From Lithospermum erythrorhizon (lineage: Eukaryota; Streptophyta; Magnoliopsida; Boraginales; Boraginaceae), in contig JADFUC010000313.1 in assembly GCA_019722365.1 (NCBI GenBank), positions 1 to 64,000 of the forward strand: 64,000 nt of DNA, written 5' to 3'. The position numbers and the translations under genes are program-made. How positions within the stretch are numbered: position 1 is the first letter of the stretch; the number at the start of each line of letters is the position of its first letter. The notes under the pieces are model-generated. The model worked only from the letters and a program-made list of their open reading frames with translations, made no database searches and had not been told where the DNA came from. Of this stretch, positions 1 to 12,455 are shown in pieces.

Positions 1-1207
1 CTCGGTAGCGCTTCGTTCAGTTACGTATTGCTATAACTAAAGTGAATTGAAGGGAGTATTTATCATCTTCATTTAACTGGAATGATGGTACTATGTGATG
101 TATACTAATAAAGTTAAAAGTATTAAATATACCAGATTACAATGTTTAAATAAATATAGTACCTACACAATTATTTGACTAATTAAAGAGAACATATGTA
201 AATTATTAATTCTTAATCAATAGCAAATAGCTAGGATAATGATATTATATAGAAAGGAATATAATGATATAATTTATATTTTTAATCATTAATGAACTAT
301 AACTTTCCATATTTATTTGGTATATTGGTTAGCTCCTCAGTTGTATATAACTAAATATAGAGGTCATGCCCGATTAACAGGGTTTGCAGTCTTGTTTCTT
401 GAACAAAGATACTATATTTAGAGAACCCCTAATATATTTGGATGTTATGATAAACAAGTACTACTCATTCGTCTCTATTAGTGATGATGTGATCTGAAAT
501 TCTTTTTCATTATAAGTAATTATTGTTTCATTTATAAATGCAACTTTTTGCATTAAAGTTTATTTTGTCTCATAATATTCTTTTTTCTATTGGTTGATAA
601 CTTTTATATTTCGGCCAAAATTGTAAAAATCGATGATTATCTTCTTGAAAATTACTTTTCTTACAAAAAATCAAATAAATAGATATATAGGGTGTAATTT
701 GGTGTAATTGGTTGTGCGGAGGAGCTTTCATAGATTTGGTTTGGATTCCATTCTTGTTAGCTGTTCTTTTTTGCTATTTTCCTATCATTGTTTAGTCTCT
801 CAACTTTAATGCATGCATTAAGATGGATTGGAGAAAAAAGAATTAAATTTTTTGCAACCTAACTTACATAGTTGTTTTGCAAATTTGTTGTTTTATTTGC
901 AACTGTTATTATTTCGGTATGTATTATTTATTCTCTTTTCTAAAATTTTGCCCCTGGGAACCTGGTTTCATATTTGCAAACAATAAGAAATTATAACAAA
1001 CTTATTTACTGAGAAAGACACGATCCACCTTATTTGCATATGTCTAGATGTACGTATAACGTTTGTTAAGAAGATAATAATAACGTGTGTTTAAAGCAGA
1101 TTATTTTATATAGCTTGTAATTTGGAGGCAGGCATAAAAGGATAGAGGTCGAGGGTTAATCTTAGCAGTAGGCTAAAAAGGTTAATATTGTGGTTGATTA
1201 AAATTTG
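1..1207. other. AT-rich intergenic DNA, no gene seen
   Basis: No open frame, RNA gene or clear repeat structure was recognised. The stretch is AT-rich, with many short homopolymer runs, and ends at the left target duplication of the MULE-like element that begins at 1208. Confidence 0.6.
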
Positions 1208-1490
1208 GGCTAAATTTCATACAGGCACATAACTACGAAAAATATTTAATGAATGACAACTTGAACGTTTGGCATTTGAATGTCATGAGGTGATTTTTAG
1301 CCTGGCTTTTGAAAAGTAATTTTTAACTTTTTGAACTCTACTTTAATGGAATAAACCTAAGGAAAATAGGAAAATTTTTATATAATACCCATTTTATGGG
1401 TCATTTTAAAATAAAAAATCACTAGTGAATCGATTTTTAATAATCAGTTTTAAGCTAATTCGATTAAAAAACTGCTTGTCATTTAAACTT

Positions 1491-1836
1491 CTTGACCCAC
1501 CAACTAGCTCAGATCTAAATTCGGATTGGCAGGCCTTACTCGACTTTGCTTCTGCTGTCCCTCATCTTAAAAGACTTAACTGGGATGTTTTCACTCAATG
1601 TATGCACTTCTTGGAAATGTGTGACCTGCAACAAGGAAGGTAGCCAATTGATTTCAGTTCGCCTTCCTGCTATTCTATTTGGTCAAATTCCACCCAATAG
1701 TACAGGGAGATTGGATGCTCTTAGAGTGTTTAGTTTGAGATTCAACTACTTGAATGGTTCTCTACAACTTCAGGATAATAGCTTCTCTGGTGATATACTC
1801 ATATACCTTCAGTTCTCTCTGCTTAATAGAATATAA
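1491..1836 (+). pseudogene. Captured LRR receptor-kinase fragment, N-terminal part
   Basis: Translation gives a plant LRR N-terminal cap: SDLNSDWQALLDFASAVPHL followed by LNW in one frame, then after a frameshift near 1590 CTSWKCVTCN, ISVRLPAILFGQIPP, GRLDALRVFSLRFNYLNGSL and DNSFSGDI. Order and spacing match the extracellular start of probable inactive LRR receptor kinases of the At5g58300 type (D-x-QALL-F, LNW, C-W-GVTC, then LRRs). The piece between NGSL and the next LRR is shortened, and the frame then runs into LTR sequence. There is no start codon, signal peptide or kinase domain. It is a broken gene fragment carried inside the MULE; subfamily identity is from memory of the family. Confidence 0.75.
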
Positions 1837-3358
1837 AATATAAAAATGTTATTGATAACTCTTCTCATGAATTACATGTGATGTTCCTCTATTTATAGAG
1901 ACATAATAATAGAATTCTAGTCTAATCAACTACTCATAATACTAATCCTATCATAAATATAATATTAATCGTACTAGAACTAAAATGTTTCGTATTGAGA
2001 ACTCTAACCTCCCCCACATCGCTAAAGGGAGAAGTCACTAAACATGCAGAAAGAATTTCTGAGCGATTTGGAAACTGAAATTAACTATTAACAATGCGGC
2101 TTAATTTTGATAGCTCAGCGGAAGGCTTGAGAAATAAAATAAAATAAACCATCATTGGATGAGATCTAAAATAGAATTGCTCATTGGAGGAGAAAATAGA
2201 GAAGAATGACGAAAACCCGTGAAGGTAAAAAGGAGGAAACAAATAATCTCAAAAAGAATTGTAACTAAAAAATTAAGAGTCCCTCATTGGAAAGGAAAGA
2301 AGTCTTAAAATCAAATCAATCCTCGTCGGAACATAAGAACATAGAAATAACCTCGCTTGAGGGAAATAACACCATAGAGGGAGGATTTCAAATTTGCATA
2401 AGAAATTTCATGAGTTAAAAATAAGAAAAAAATTAGGAGAACGATGTGAAGCCTTTTTCTTGGTGGAGACAATAATTTGGACGCCATTCACTATGGATAT
2501 CCCGCCATTCATATAACCGAGCAATACATCGGCGTCAGGGCAAACTTTCTTGCGTGCAAGCGGCATCTTGCTTTATCTAGGCGAGGAGTAAGGTGTTAAA
2601 GAATTTTCTTCTTATGAGAAGAAATTGTTAGAGGAAGTTTTCTCGGCTAGTTTGAAAGGCTTTTCGTCTTGAATTCATAACTTTCCTTGAGTTTATGATT
2701 TGTATTGTTGAATTGATGAATGTGTGTCGTTTGATAATAATATTAAAAAAAAAAAGAAAAAAAGAGCAATACATCGGCAAAGGTTGTTAGTTGGCTGACT
2801 TTAATGCAAGTGCAGGCTGCCAGCATGATCATACAGACTCATGGTCTGGTGGAAAACTACTTATTTGTTTTTTTTTATGTGCCTGGTGGGAGGAGAAACT
2901 ACTTATAGTTTGCAGTACAATGAGATGTCTACATAATGTTACTTGCAGTTCGTATGGCTGTTTTTTCAAAGAAACAAAGCATGAGAATTTGTTGTTTTTC
3001 AAGCCACAAAACAACCACAAAGAAATATATTTGATGAGGGGAAGAAGAATATGTGTGGTGTGGTGTGCCACCATCGTAGCACAAGACGAGAAAAAAAATT
3101 CACAAATTTGAAAAATAAATCTGAAAAAAAAACTAATAAATATATGAGCAAAGATGCATGCTTTTAATTTCACGATATCATAATATAATATAAAATATAA
3201 AAATCTTATTGATAACTCTTACCAAATGAATTACATTATGTGGTGTTCACCATTTGTAAGTCTGATAATAGAATCACCAGTACAATTAACTACTCATAAT
3301 ACTAATCCTACCATAAATATAATATTAATCCTACTAAAATTAAGATCTTTCGTCTCTA
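1829..3358 (-). mobile_element. Small non-autonomous LTR retroelement (TRIM-like) inserted in the captured gene
   Basis: Two direct repeats of about 170 bp (1829-2007 and about 3188-3358) share long near-identical stretches, for example around TTATTGATAACTCTT and ACTACTCATAATACTAATCC. Read on the - strand they contain a TATA-like ctataaataga. Next to the left copy a purine tract, GGGGGAGG on the - strand (2008-2015), sits where a polypurine tract should be. Next to the right copy, tgatatcgtga on the - strand (about 3165-3176) resembles a decayed tRNA-Met primer site. The roughly 1.2 kb interior has no coding capacity. The insertion separates the two LRR fragments, so it arrived after gene capture. 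Confidence 0.65.
2534..2763 (+). mobile_element. Retroposed fragment with A-rich tail and 15-bp target duplication
   Basis: The 230-bp body is flanked by perfect 15-bp direct repeats, gagcaatacatcggc, at 2519-2533 and 2764-2778, and ends in an A-rich tail (2744-2763) just before the second repeat. This is the signature of LINE-type target-primed reverse transcription. The body has no recognised Pol III promoter boxes, and its last part (AT-rich, with AATAAT before the tail) looks like an mRNA 3' untranslated region. It may therefore be a truncated processed transcript rather than a classical SINE. I could not identify the source gene. Confidence 0.75.
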
Positions 3359-3365
3359 TCCTGTA

Positions 3366-3493
3366 GAGAGATTGAGTCCATTGGGAACTCTCTCTAACAC
3401 TGCTCAACTCACTCTGTTAGATGTCTCCAACTTTTTCTTCGAAAGTATTCTTGATCTCAACCTCCCTAAGTTGAAAGCTTTAAATTTTGGTTT
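3366..3493 (+). pseudogene. Captured LRR receptor-kinase fragment, second part
   Basis: In one frame this reads RLSPLGTLSNTAQLTLLDVS, then SILDLNLPKLKALNF. It matches the membrane-proximal LRRs of the same inactive receptor-kinase family as 1491-1836 (LSNLTQLT...IPDLNLPKLK). It continues that gene after the LTR-type insertion, in the same orientation and order. No transmembrane or kinase segment follows before the right inverted repeat of the MULE. It is degraded, with several conserved Asn/Gly/Pro positions lost. Confidence 0.65.
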
Positions 3494-3816
3494 GGTTTGG
3501 TGGGGGTATGAGGGATAAGGGTGGGGGTAAAGAGTAAAAAGATGATATTTTTTTAAATTAAATTAATTATTAAAAATTATTCAATTAAGTATTTATTATT
3601 TAAAAATGAATTACATAAAGTGTAATATATATAATTTTTTATTTTGTCTTAGATTTACTATTAAAGTAAGATTCAGTCACAGAAACTATTTTTTCAAAAG
3701 TTCGGTGCCAAAAATCGCTTTTTAGGTCATATTTAAAAAAGGTTGAAAATGTTTAGATGCCGATTAAAATATTTTTCGTAGTTCAGGTGCCTGTATGAAA
3801 TTTAGCCTAAAATTTA

Positions 3817-5168
3817 TTAGTACATCCAAAGATAGTTTAGACAGTTGGATCCCCTGCGAGATCAAGCATGTGTTATTGAGCATAATAAAAAAAAAACAAT
3901 TTATGCATTCCGCATAATTTCTCTATGAGTAACATTTCCATTCAAGGGTGGAATTAGAAGGAATAGTAGGGTGGGCCAAATATAAAATAATTAGTTATAA
4001 GATAAATTTTTTATTTTCAAAATATTTTTTTCTCAAATTTCAGGTGTGCCAAATGATATAAAAGGTCGATTTTGGGAAAAGATTAAAAGATAAATATATT
4101 TCCAAAACATTAGGACGGGTCGTGGCCCAGATTCGCCCATGCTAAAGTCAGCCCCTATTTGCATCGGTCTTGAATAATATTATATTATCGGATGAAAATA
4201 TTTATTTTACTTAACAAAAATAAATATTGAATTAATCATGTATAATGTCAGAACAAGTAAAATGTTTATATTATTAATTAATATTTTAGTCTTCAACAAT
4301 ATGTACATTAGTCAATAATATACACTATGTGTAAATTAATTGTGAACAATTATATTGAAGAAATGAATTACTCCTAAATTATTAATAAATACTTAATATG
4401 CATCGTGCATGGCCAACATTATCTACACACCCAAACAATGATTTGTTGATGGGACAAAATGATTTTGCCCTTTTGGAATCACTGAACTATAAGCTCGTGA
4501 CTTTGATAACTAACGAGCAAGCTTCATGTTTACAACCTAATGAACATTAGGAAAACTCGACACAAGCAAACGAGTTATTTATGAGTTTATAAGAGAAGTA
4601 ACATTTGAACAATTAGCTTGTTAGCTTGGTAACGAATTTCTACCTTGTTACTTTATACATCTAAACAAATTTATTCATTTTCGTTATTCATTTGTTATAT
4701 GAAAATGCAAATTACATAAGAATCAATTTGAATTAGAATAGTTCATCCAATAATGATGAAAATGCAAATTACAGAAGAATCAATTAAGATTAGAATAGTT
4801 CGTACAATAATGATGACAAATAGCTAAAATGCGGTTGATTGAGTATATATATGTTATCCATATATAGAAATGGAGAAATTTTGGAGAATAGCACAAGGTT
4901 GACTTTTTTTTTTTCAATATCTAACACCCCTGTAATTTGTTTTGCCTAAACACACCCCTATAAAAATACAAAAAACGCCCCCTCACCTTTCTTCTTCCCA
5001 TTCCCTTTCCTTTCTCATTTTCTTCAAATCACCACCCCTCTCCCCTACTCTACTACCCCTCTGCAACTTCTCTACCACCACCCTCCTCTACCTGCCTGAT
5101 TCCGCCCCCCCCCACCTAAAAATCGAGACCCCTCTTCCTCTCGCAAAACCCTAAATCACGACCCCCTC
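3817..5168. other. AT-rich non-coding DNA with a MITE-like end
   Basis: No gene was recognised. Around 4421-4475 a segment starting ctacacacccaaacaatg and reaching ttttgccc resembles one arm of the MITE at 41843-41985, but no partner arm was found nearby. From about 4930 to 5160 the strand is strongly C/T-rich, including a run of nine C. This allows a 70-codon frame that is low complexity and not credible as a gene. Confidence 0.5.
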
Positions 5169-5738
5169 ATGTCTTTTTTTTCTTTTAATTGGGGTATGGT
5201 TTCGCTCAATTCGGGGGAGTATAAAGCAGTGCTTCAATTATTCGGCGATCAGACAAAAACGCTTGGTTCGAAAGTGTATCTATGGAAGATTTTTGGCTTC
5301 CACAAGATGTGTTGCTTTCCAGCGCGCGTTGCGTATTTACTAAACACCAAAATAGAGTCGATATACACCAATATCGTGTATTTTGTGTATATCAAGCAGG
5401 GTATTTTGGTAAAAGTTTGGGCTTTCGAGGCGAATGGGCTAAAGGGCGCGGCGATGGTTTTTATTGTGGCGCATGGTCGTTGGGACTGCTTGGGGCCAAA
5501 AGAGCGGGGCTATTTCTTGGGGCGCGCGATGACAGCACGCGTTACAGCGTGCGTGTGTTTTAGTGCTCGGCTGAGCACGGGCGGGTTTTTTTGGCGCGGG
5601 TACGCGGGGACGGCTCTGCCTTGCCGTCGAAACCGTAACCGAATCGACTCCAAAGGGCCTCGAACAACCATCCGATCTCGATTCCATCATTCGTCCGATT
5701 CCATCGACATTTATCTATTTCCTGGCTACCCAAAATAA
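5169..5738 (+). other. 189-codon open frame in a GC-richer island, doubtful gene
   Basis: This is the longest uninterrupted single-exon frame outside the recognised genes. It lies in an island with visibly higher GC than its surroundings, rich in CGCG and GTGCG. The translation has no motif, signal peptide or domain I recognise, and its composition is uneven: aromatic in the first half, Arg/Ser-rich at the end. The opposite strand is also open for 83 codons (5439-5690), as expected from lack of A/T stop codons in GC-rich DNA. A hairpin gtgctc-ggct-gagcac lies near 5562. It may simply be part of an unrecognised mobile element; I do not claim a protein. Confidence 0.2.
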
Positions 5739-6339
5739 ACTAATAAATTTTTATTACACATAGAAGACAATAGAACATTCCATCCTTTTTTACCAAAAAT
5801 CAATTCCAGAAATAGAACAACAAGAAAATAACCTTTTTCCATACCAAAGATCTATCCTTTTATATATAAACAAAAAAAAATCAGAACTTTACTTAAATTC
5901 TTTAACAAATCAGCACACCTAGAAAAAAATAAACAAAAATTATAATTCAACTAAGACGCTGGGTAAGCAGGCAGCCGATAAAGGCTCATAACTCCTCTTC
6001 AGTAGGACTGCGAGAGAGAAAGCGCTGTTGTATGGTTTTATGGCCAGATTATGCATGAGCCTATAAGCAGAGTGGTCTACTAAGAATATGAAATGGGTAA
6101 ATGTCCTATTACTCCCATATAATGTACTCCGTATCTATGTTTTTTTAATTAATTACCTCGGTGGAACCGAACCGAACCAATTTTCTTTCGATTTTTTATT
6201 TTTTTTTTTAACCTAAATCGTCTTGGCTTTGGCCAAGCCAAGATTTTAAGTGACAAGCCTGGGCTGCAAAATGTAGGTAGCTGGGTAGTGGTTGGGCGAA
6301 AAGAATTTTATACGCATAACTCGAACCAAATCAAATAAA
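5739..6339. other. Non-coding stretch, no feature recognised
   Basis: AT-rich, with poly-A and poly-T runs and a short accgaaccgaacc repeat near 6168. No gene or RNA was recognised. Confidence 0.5.
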
Positions 6340-9018
6340 CATATAAACAAGATCGCTAATAATAGTAACACTTACAACCAGAAATAAAGAAAAAGTCATC
6401 AACAAAGATTTTCACCTAAGAACTTTGAACTCCAATAATCCTAGTATTCCATATGGGCCATTGGCCAGACACCGTGAGAGGCCAACTCGAACTCGAGCTC
6501 GCTAGAAAGACAAATGAATATTGATGAATCGCTAACAAGAACACTTGTTCTTTTCATGAAATTTTCGCACCTCCCCAAATGGGCGAGTAGAGCGCCAAAT
6601 TCCACGAGTATTTAGGGCTCTTTGCATGAAAACTCTAATGTGATTTTCCACAAAACCTAGTAATTATACAAGTAAAAACCCTAGCCCATTAGCTAACGAA
6701 GTCGACTAAGAAGAAAACCGAATTTGTTAATTAATTTTATCGAGTCTATTAAACATATCATTAGCTAATCGACAATCAAACTAACAAGTTAATTAATTCG
6801 GTTCATCCACAATATTTCACACTCCAAGCACAAGGAATATCGCAATTGTAATCCTACTGACATAATCAACTTCCCAATTTACTAAGTACAGTTTTATGTC
6901 ATACATGAAATATAACTCAACGTCATTTCTTATGCATGACCTTCTGTGCTCACATATTGCAATAAATATAATAATATAATAGACCATTAATATTATTATA
7001 ACTATTTACTTGCATTCATTAACTGCATAACCCTTGGTATTATCATGAACCCCATTAATAATTATAATGACTATAAGAACGTCTGGCTTATATAATCACA
7101 TTTTAACTAACCTAGTAAACGACTTTTACAACAATCGTCGCAATGCATATAATTAATAAAAACCAATAACTATTGATTTTCAACACTCCCACTCTCGCTC
7201 TCTGATTATCGCTTACAACTATCATTGCCTCTACGATCTCTACAGTTAACTATGCTATTAAAGCACATGAAACACCCATTACTTTTTTCAATTTAACTAT
7301 GAATCATATCGATAAACCAACAACGCTCTAAAGTAGTACAATCACCTCTTCAATTAGTTTGTATATCAAGGACGGACAAATCCTCTATAATATATCAACA
7401 TTCATTACTATACTTACTGCCACCTAATATACGCCGTTACGATCCCCCGGTTAACCTGCACGTCATATGGGGCCAAAGTCACAACCTATATAACATAGAT
7501 AGTTATATACGCAAGTCTAAGAATCCTTAAACTTCAACAGTTCTAAACAAAATTAAACTTAAACAATTCTAAACGAAATTCATAGGACACAAATATACAT
7601 ATTCATAAGGATTTTGGTAGCCGTCAAATCCGCCTCCCTCAATTATGAACGTAATACCCATAAAATTGATTAGACTTACAAGCTACCATGATCCAAGAAA
7701 ATCAATCATCAATCAATCACTATTACCGTCATCAAACGCCATTGCCCCAAAACCATCGCAAGATCACCAAGCATTGTTCTCGCTATCTTACTTTTCTAGA
7801 CTCAAGAGGTTCTCTTACCAACACACACAGTTACTCCCCTTCTAGAAACTATGATTTCGCTCTTTAGAATTTATTATTTCAACCAATCGTGAAAAACCAT
7901 AAAATGACTATATGAATGAATTATGCATTCATATCAGATTTAATAATTAGATTGTAAAACAAGAATTACTGTCTAATCAATTCCCTTAACCTATTCCAGA
8001 AAGTAAACGAACTCGACTCCCATCAACCTCGTGATCTTTCGCCTAGCTTTTCTTCGATCTCGTGAAATCAAACTTTGATTTAATCACGTATATCATATCA
8101 TCTCCAGATGTTTCAAGCCAAGTCCACACGTGGATCCTTAAGATTGTACGACCCTTAGGTCTCCAGATACGCAGAAAGTTTCAAGTGCAACGATTAAAAT
8201 CACGCTCTTTAACCGTAAAGCTACTGCAAAGTAGTCTCTACATCCATCCGTCAGGGGTCTCAATCATGAAATTAGCTGACCAAGACATCCCTGATATGGT
8301 CATGTACGGGCAATAAATGGGTTTTAAGCCTTTCGCTTATAAGATTTGCTCTCAAACCGCGATACCGCCATCTAGTCCAGCTTCTCAAATACTCACTTTT
8401 TCTTACACTCAGTGATCGAACCCCACTACTTGGTTGTAATGTGACAAACCTCGCTTTTTGCATATATAAAAGACTATTTCCTCAGATTTTACGGTAATTA
8501 GCCATTTCTTAGGTTACATTAGCAAAGCTTACAATACTATTAAAGTTGTATAAAATACATCTATCTCATTAAATGCATACTCTTTTCATAACATTACCAA
8601 TAATTACAAATTGACTAGCCGGGTTGTAATAATCGAAGTTCAAGCTTCTTTAGTTTACTTCCTTTTGAGTATACTCGTACTCAAATTTCATTAACGACCA
8701 TTTGCCAAATAGTTGTCGTTATTACTTAGACAACCGTCTACGATACCATTCTCACATTCGGGCCTGCGCTAAGACTATTCTTATTACCATGTAATAGATA
8801 CCAAATCCACTCAATCACGTAAGGTCAAGTATTTACGGGAATGTACCTCTTAATAGAGTCAGCTTTGTCAATAAAAGAATTGCTCATCATAGAATTTAAT
8901 CTATCATGATTTTATTCATCTCAAGTTTCATGACTCATTATAAATTTTAACAATAAAATATCATCTAAGGTTATATTTCGCGATTAATATAGCATATGTC
9001 ACATATATGTAACTGTCA
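6340..9018 (+). mobile_element. Family 2 long repeat, copy 1 (solo-LTR-like)
   Basis: This region aligns along its length, with many substitutions, to the reverse complement of 56728-59480. Shared landmarks include gccagacacc near 6467, taattaattcggttcatcc near 6790, taagaat followed by ggacac and atatacatat (7520-7605), ctcgtgaaa-tcaaac (8060-8075) and the end gcatatgtcacatatatgta (8992-9011). The copy ends in CA next to the family 1 repeat. No protein-coding remnant is visible and the open frames here are short and not conserved between copies. Length and lack of coding suggest a long LTR or solo LTR; the superfamily is not determined. Confidence 0.6.
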
Positions 9019-12000
9019 TAACCCGTTACGCTTTAAGCCGATTTTATTAAATTCTTATTTATCGGTCGTGCGCGCGATCCGGAGATGATATCTATAATTT
9101 CTATCAGTATCGATATATCGAGACGAAGATGGTATTTAAGAAAGTCGATATATGCCTAGGAATAAATACATTTGAAATCGGTTTCATCGAGATTTAAGCA
9201 TCGGTGCTGAGAAATTAACCTAAACCGAATCTGAATTAATTTTTTCCTCTAAATATCTCACCTTACCACTACCTATTCATCATCTTCATCCAAACCCATC
9301 CTCCCCCTTCTCCCCTCCTTTCGTCGGATTCCATTTCCCATTTGAAAATTTTTCTTCCATTTCTTCCAATTTTTTGTGGCTCAAGACATTAAAAGTTGAT
9401 TTCTATCTCTCATCAACATTCCGCGATCTTCCGAAAAGAAGTTCAAGTTTTGCGGATATTTCTTAAGTTTCGGAGAGGTCACTTTAGTTGGATTCTTTAT
9501 TTTGAAAGCTTAAACGGCATGTAAGCATTCTAGGCTTCAATTATGTATTCGCAGCGATTATAATTGATTGGGGTCAAATATATCGACGTGCTACTGATCA
9601 AGCAGGCCACTTTTCAAACTTCTTTAAATTCAAATGTGATATTTCGATCTTAATATAGTTATTGGATATAGGTGGATGCTTTGATGTCATCAAAGAGAAT
9701 ACATGAAGAATTTGTGGCTTAAGAAGAATTTGATTAATTTGGGCCGATTATATGGACAACGGGTCGGGGAATCGATCACATCTACTAGAAGTCACTAGGC
9801 TGGGAATCGGGGGTATGGTAGGCCGACGGATTGGATTCAAAGGCTGGAATCGCTGTTTTTTTTTGTCGCTAAACTCAAGTAGCAATATTATCACCGAAAT
9901 AAGTTGTCGATAACCATAATTGCTGTAAGTCGATAGCTAAAAAATACCAAACGGGGTTTTTCGGCAGTGTTTCAAGCGACAAAGCTTTTAGCCAAAACTT
10001 ACTTGACCAATTAAAGTGGGCGCCATTATTTACAGCTGCTGAGATTAATAGCTGATGAACATTTGACGCGATACGCCAGATGTGTATGATTTCGAAAGTT
10101 AAATTGTATGTCAATATGAATCATTGCCGAGTCATTGGTTCTGCCATGGTTTCATGAAGTCGATAGTGTGAGCTTTGAAAGGACATGAAATGTATTAGAT
10201 TTAGTTGTAAGGGCGTAGTTGATGAGTATATGCTGAGTTGTATTATTCGTATTTACCTTATACTTCGTATATGGGGTGAATTGCTGCACTCGCTACGATT
10301 CAAAAACGGTTAAGATTAAGGGTATGTGTTAGGCGTATAACAATCGATTTACGGGGTTCAAACAAGCATTAATTATAGTTGACTTCGTTGACTTTTGTTG
10401 ACTTTTTTCAAAACAGCTTTTAATATGGTATAGCAGTACCTGCTGATCTTTATTATAGTTGTTTCTGAAGCGTCAGGATTTATATTATCAGAGAATATTA
10501 GGATAAAATGAGTTTCGTAAGTCTGAGAAGCTAAAACGGGTTTCTGAGATCGCTGACGTTTTAAACGGACGATTATTAGCTGTTAATAACGTTATGGCTT
10601 TTGAAACTAGTAATCGAACCTGCCAATCATTAAACGGAAAGTCGCGAACTTAAAGTCGTGTGAGTAACGTTATAAACGGGAACTCTCGCTGGGTTATTTT
10701 GAGTATAAATACGAGACTAAATATATGCTATAATGCTATACATTAGTTGTATATTATAAGTAGTAATTATACTTTGAACGCTGCTTAGGCGCTTTCGATC
10801 GTGAGCGTCCGCTTGGCTGACAAGCAAGGGAGTTTTTATATATACCGAGGTGTGATCTATCTCTACGGCCGATTAACTACTGACACGGATATGCATGCCA
10901 GATGCTGTATGTGTACGTGTACGTGTATGTATGTAATTTTGGCAAGTTAAATTATACGCCACATGACAAGTGTCGAGCTGTCAAGGTTGCAAAATCAGGG
11001 TCTTGGGCGAAGTCGATAAGTGTTCGGGAGCGTATGTCGAGTCGACAGAAGAGTTGTATATGAAGCCATTGCTTGGCTGAAATAGATTGTCCGTATTCGC
11101 TTATACCTCGTATAAAGACGGGCGTTGGGCTTGCACTGTTACGATTCTAAAGGATAAATTGGCAATGACGGCATAAGCCCTCAGAAGTCGGCGCCGGGAT
11201 TATACGCGCATTGGGCTTATGTAAACCTGAATTTTATATCGAGTTAAGCCGAGTTGTTTTAGCCATTTGAGTTGATAAAGCTTGTTAAGTTGATAAAGTC
11301 AGCTGGAAATATACGAATTGAGCAAAGCTTGTTGACTGATCAGACACAGCTCTGCTAATGCTGAAATGAACGCCATTTGTACCGTCAATGACAGAGTAAA
11401 GTGCTCCAGTGATTACTGGCGTTGTTATCAGCAGATTTTGAAACGTATCGACAAGTATCGGCTGATCGCCATCATCTCTTGGAATGTTATGCCAATGTAT
11501 CTAATTTATGAACATAATGCGAATGATAAATGAATTGCTACCCATCAGATAAGATCTTAAGTTGAATAATATTACGTGACGCTTTTATCTATCGACGCGA
11601 TATATCATCTACTTTCATTAATTCACAAAGGACGGGAGGCTAATTTCATTCTTCAGATATTGTGATTCACTGCTCTTCATACCTTACAATCTCTATTCGC
11701 TACAAGGTGAATTTCATCGCAGTTGACAGTGGTGTTGCTCTGCCTTCGCATTGCTCTGTGATCAGGCTAGACTCAGTGAGCTGGGCTACAGCTTCTGATC
11801 CTCACAATCTCATTATTTTGTTTGATTGTAGTTCGTTGTCTATAGTTGTCATTGGCCTGGGGATTCTCATTGCCAGATGGCTGATATTTTCAGACTGTGA
11901 GTTACGTTGTTAATTAAGCTTAGGCACTTCTTTAGAGTGGCATGCAATTATTAAATGTTTATTATTTGTATATACTTCATTATTAATATCTACTTTGTCA

Positions 12001-12122
12001 CTAACTACGGTCGTGTCTCTTTCTAATTGATTGACAGTTATGAATGTCAGATGGAGATGACTACCCATTGCCTGGCGTGGTATGGTATTTGGAACAAAAA
12101 ACATGATTCCAGTATAACTCAT
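9014..12122 (+). mobile_element. Family 1 long LTR-like repeat, copy 1
   Basis: Starts near TGTCATAACCCGTTACG and matches the family 1 copies at 12456-15282 (-) and 55555-60500 (+). Shared landmarks are a gttgactt/ttgactttt cluster (10379-10408), a ctttattatagttgtt block (about 10449) and a TATA-poor, coding-free body. TTGACTTT clusters are common in long LTRs of plant Ty3/gypsy elements of the Tekay/Del type, which is my tentative assignment. The right boundary is uncertain; sequence to about 12122 shows no gene. Open frames here, such as 9875-10114 and 11662-11913, have no conserved counterpart in the other copies. Confidence 0.5.
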
Positions 12123-12455
12123 CTACTTACCCCTTAGACCATCCACAAGACCTGACGCCAAATTCGACACTTCTCTCACGCCACGAATGCCCCACGGCCA
12201 AGATCGGGTCAAGAGGCGGTTGGGGATTCTACTGACCTACTCTCACAAACCACCACGCCTTTTCCAACACGCTTTCATTCCTCACTCAAGTGCTCACTGA
12301 AACTCAGAGGCCACCCATCCCGGAATTATCCCGCCAAGACGCTTTCAATATCAAGTTTCCATGACGAAATTCTAAAAAGTGTTACTTGATTCATTGGTAT
12401 TTAGTAAAGATCAATCAAATCTTATCAAACATATCACACACACACACATTTCAAG

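Larger units (their letters stand above)
1208..3807. mobile_element. Pack-MULE-like transposon with captured LRR-kinase fragments
   Basis: The outer ends are long inverted repeats. The left end (from 1208) begins GGCTAAATTTCATACAGGCA, and the same sequence appears reverse-complemented ending at 3807. Homology between the arms continues inward for roughly 150 bp with scattered changes. The element is flanked by taaaatttg (1199-1207) and taaaattta (3808-3816), an 8-of-9 match. A 9-bp target duplication with long inverted ends is the hallmark of Mutator-like elements. No transposase remnant is visible inside. The interior instead holds two pieces of an LRR receptor-kinase gene, separated by a later LTR-type insertion. 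This fits a non-autonomous, gene-capturing MULE (Pack-MULE). The structure is seen directly; the class assignment is inference from ends and target site. Confidence 0.8.

Noticed and set aside
2829..3173. 114-codon - strand frame (and a 106-codon frame on the + strand) inside the MULE
   Set aside because: Both lie in the interior of the small LTR element, overlap each other, and translate to low-complexity Phe/Lys-rich sequence from A/T runs with no domain.
5948..6110. Possible small nuclear or nucleolar RNA gene
   Set aside because: The stretch looks less AT-rich and structured, but no C/D or H/ACA boxes, Sm site or upstream sequence element could be identified.
9875..10114. 79-codon - strand frame within family 1 copy 1
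   Set aside because: Not conserved as a frame in the other copies of the repeat, so likely chance.
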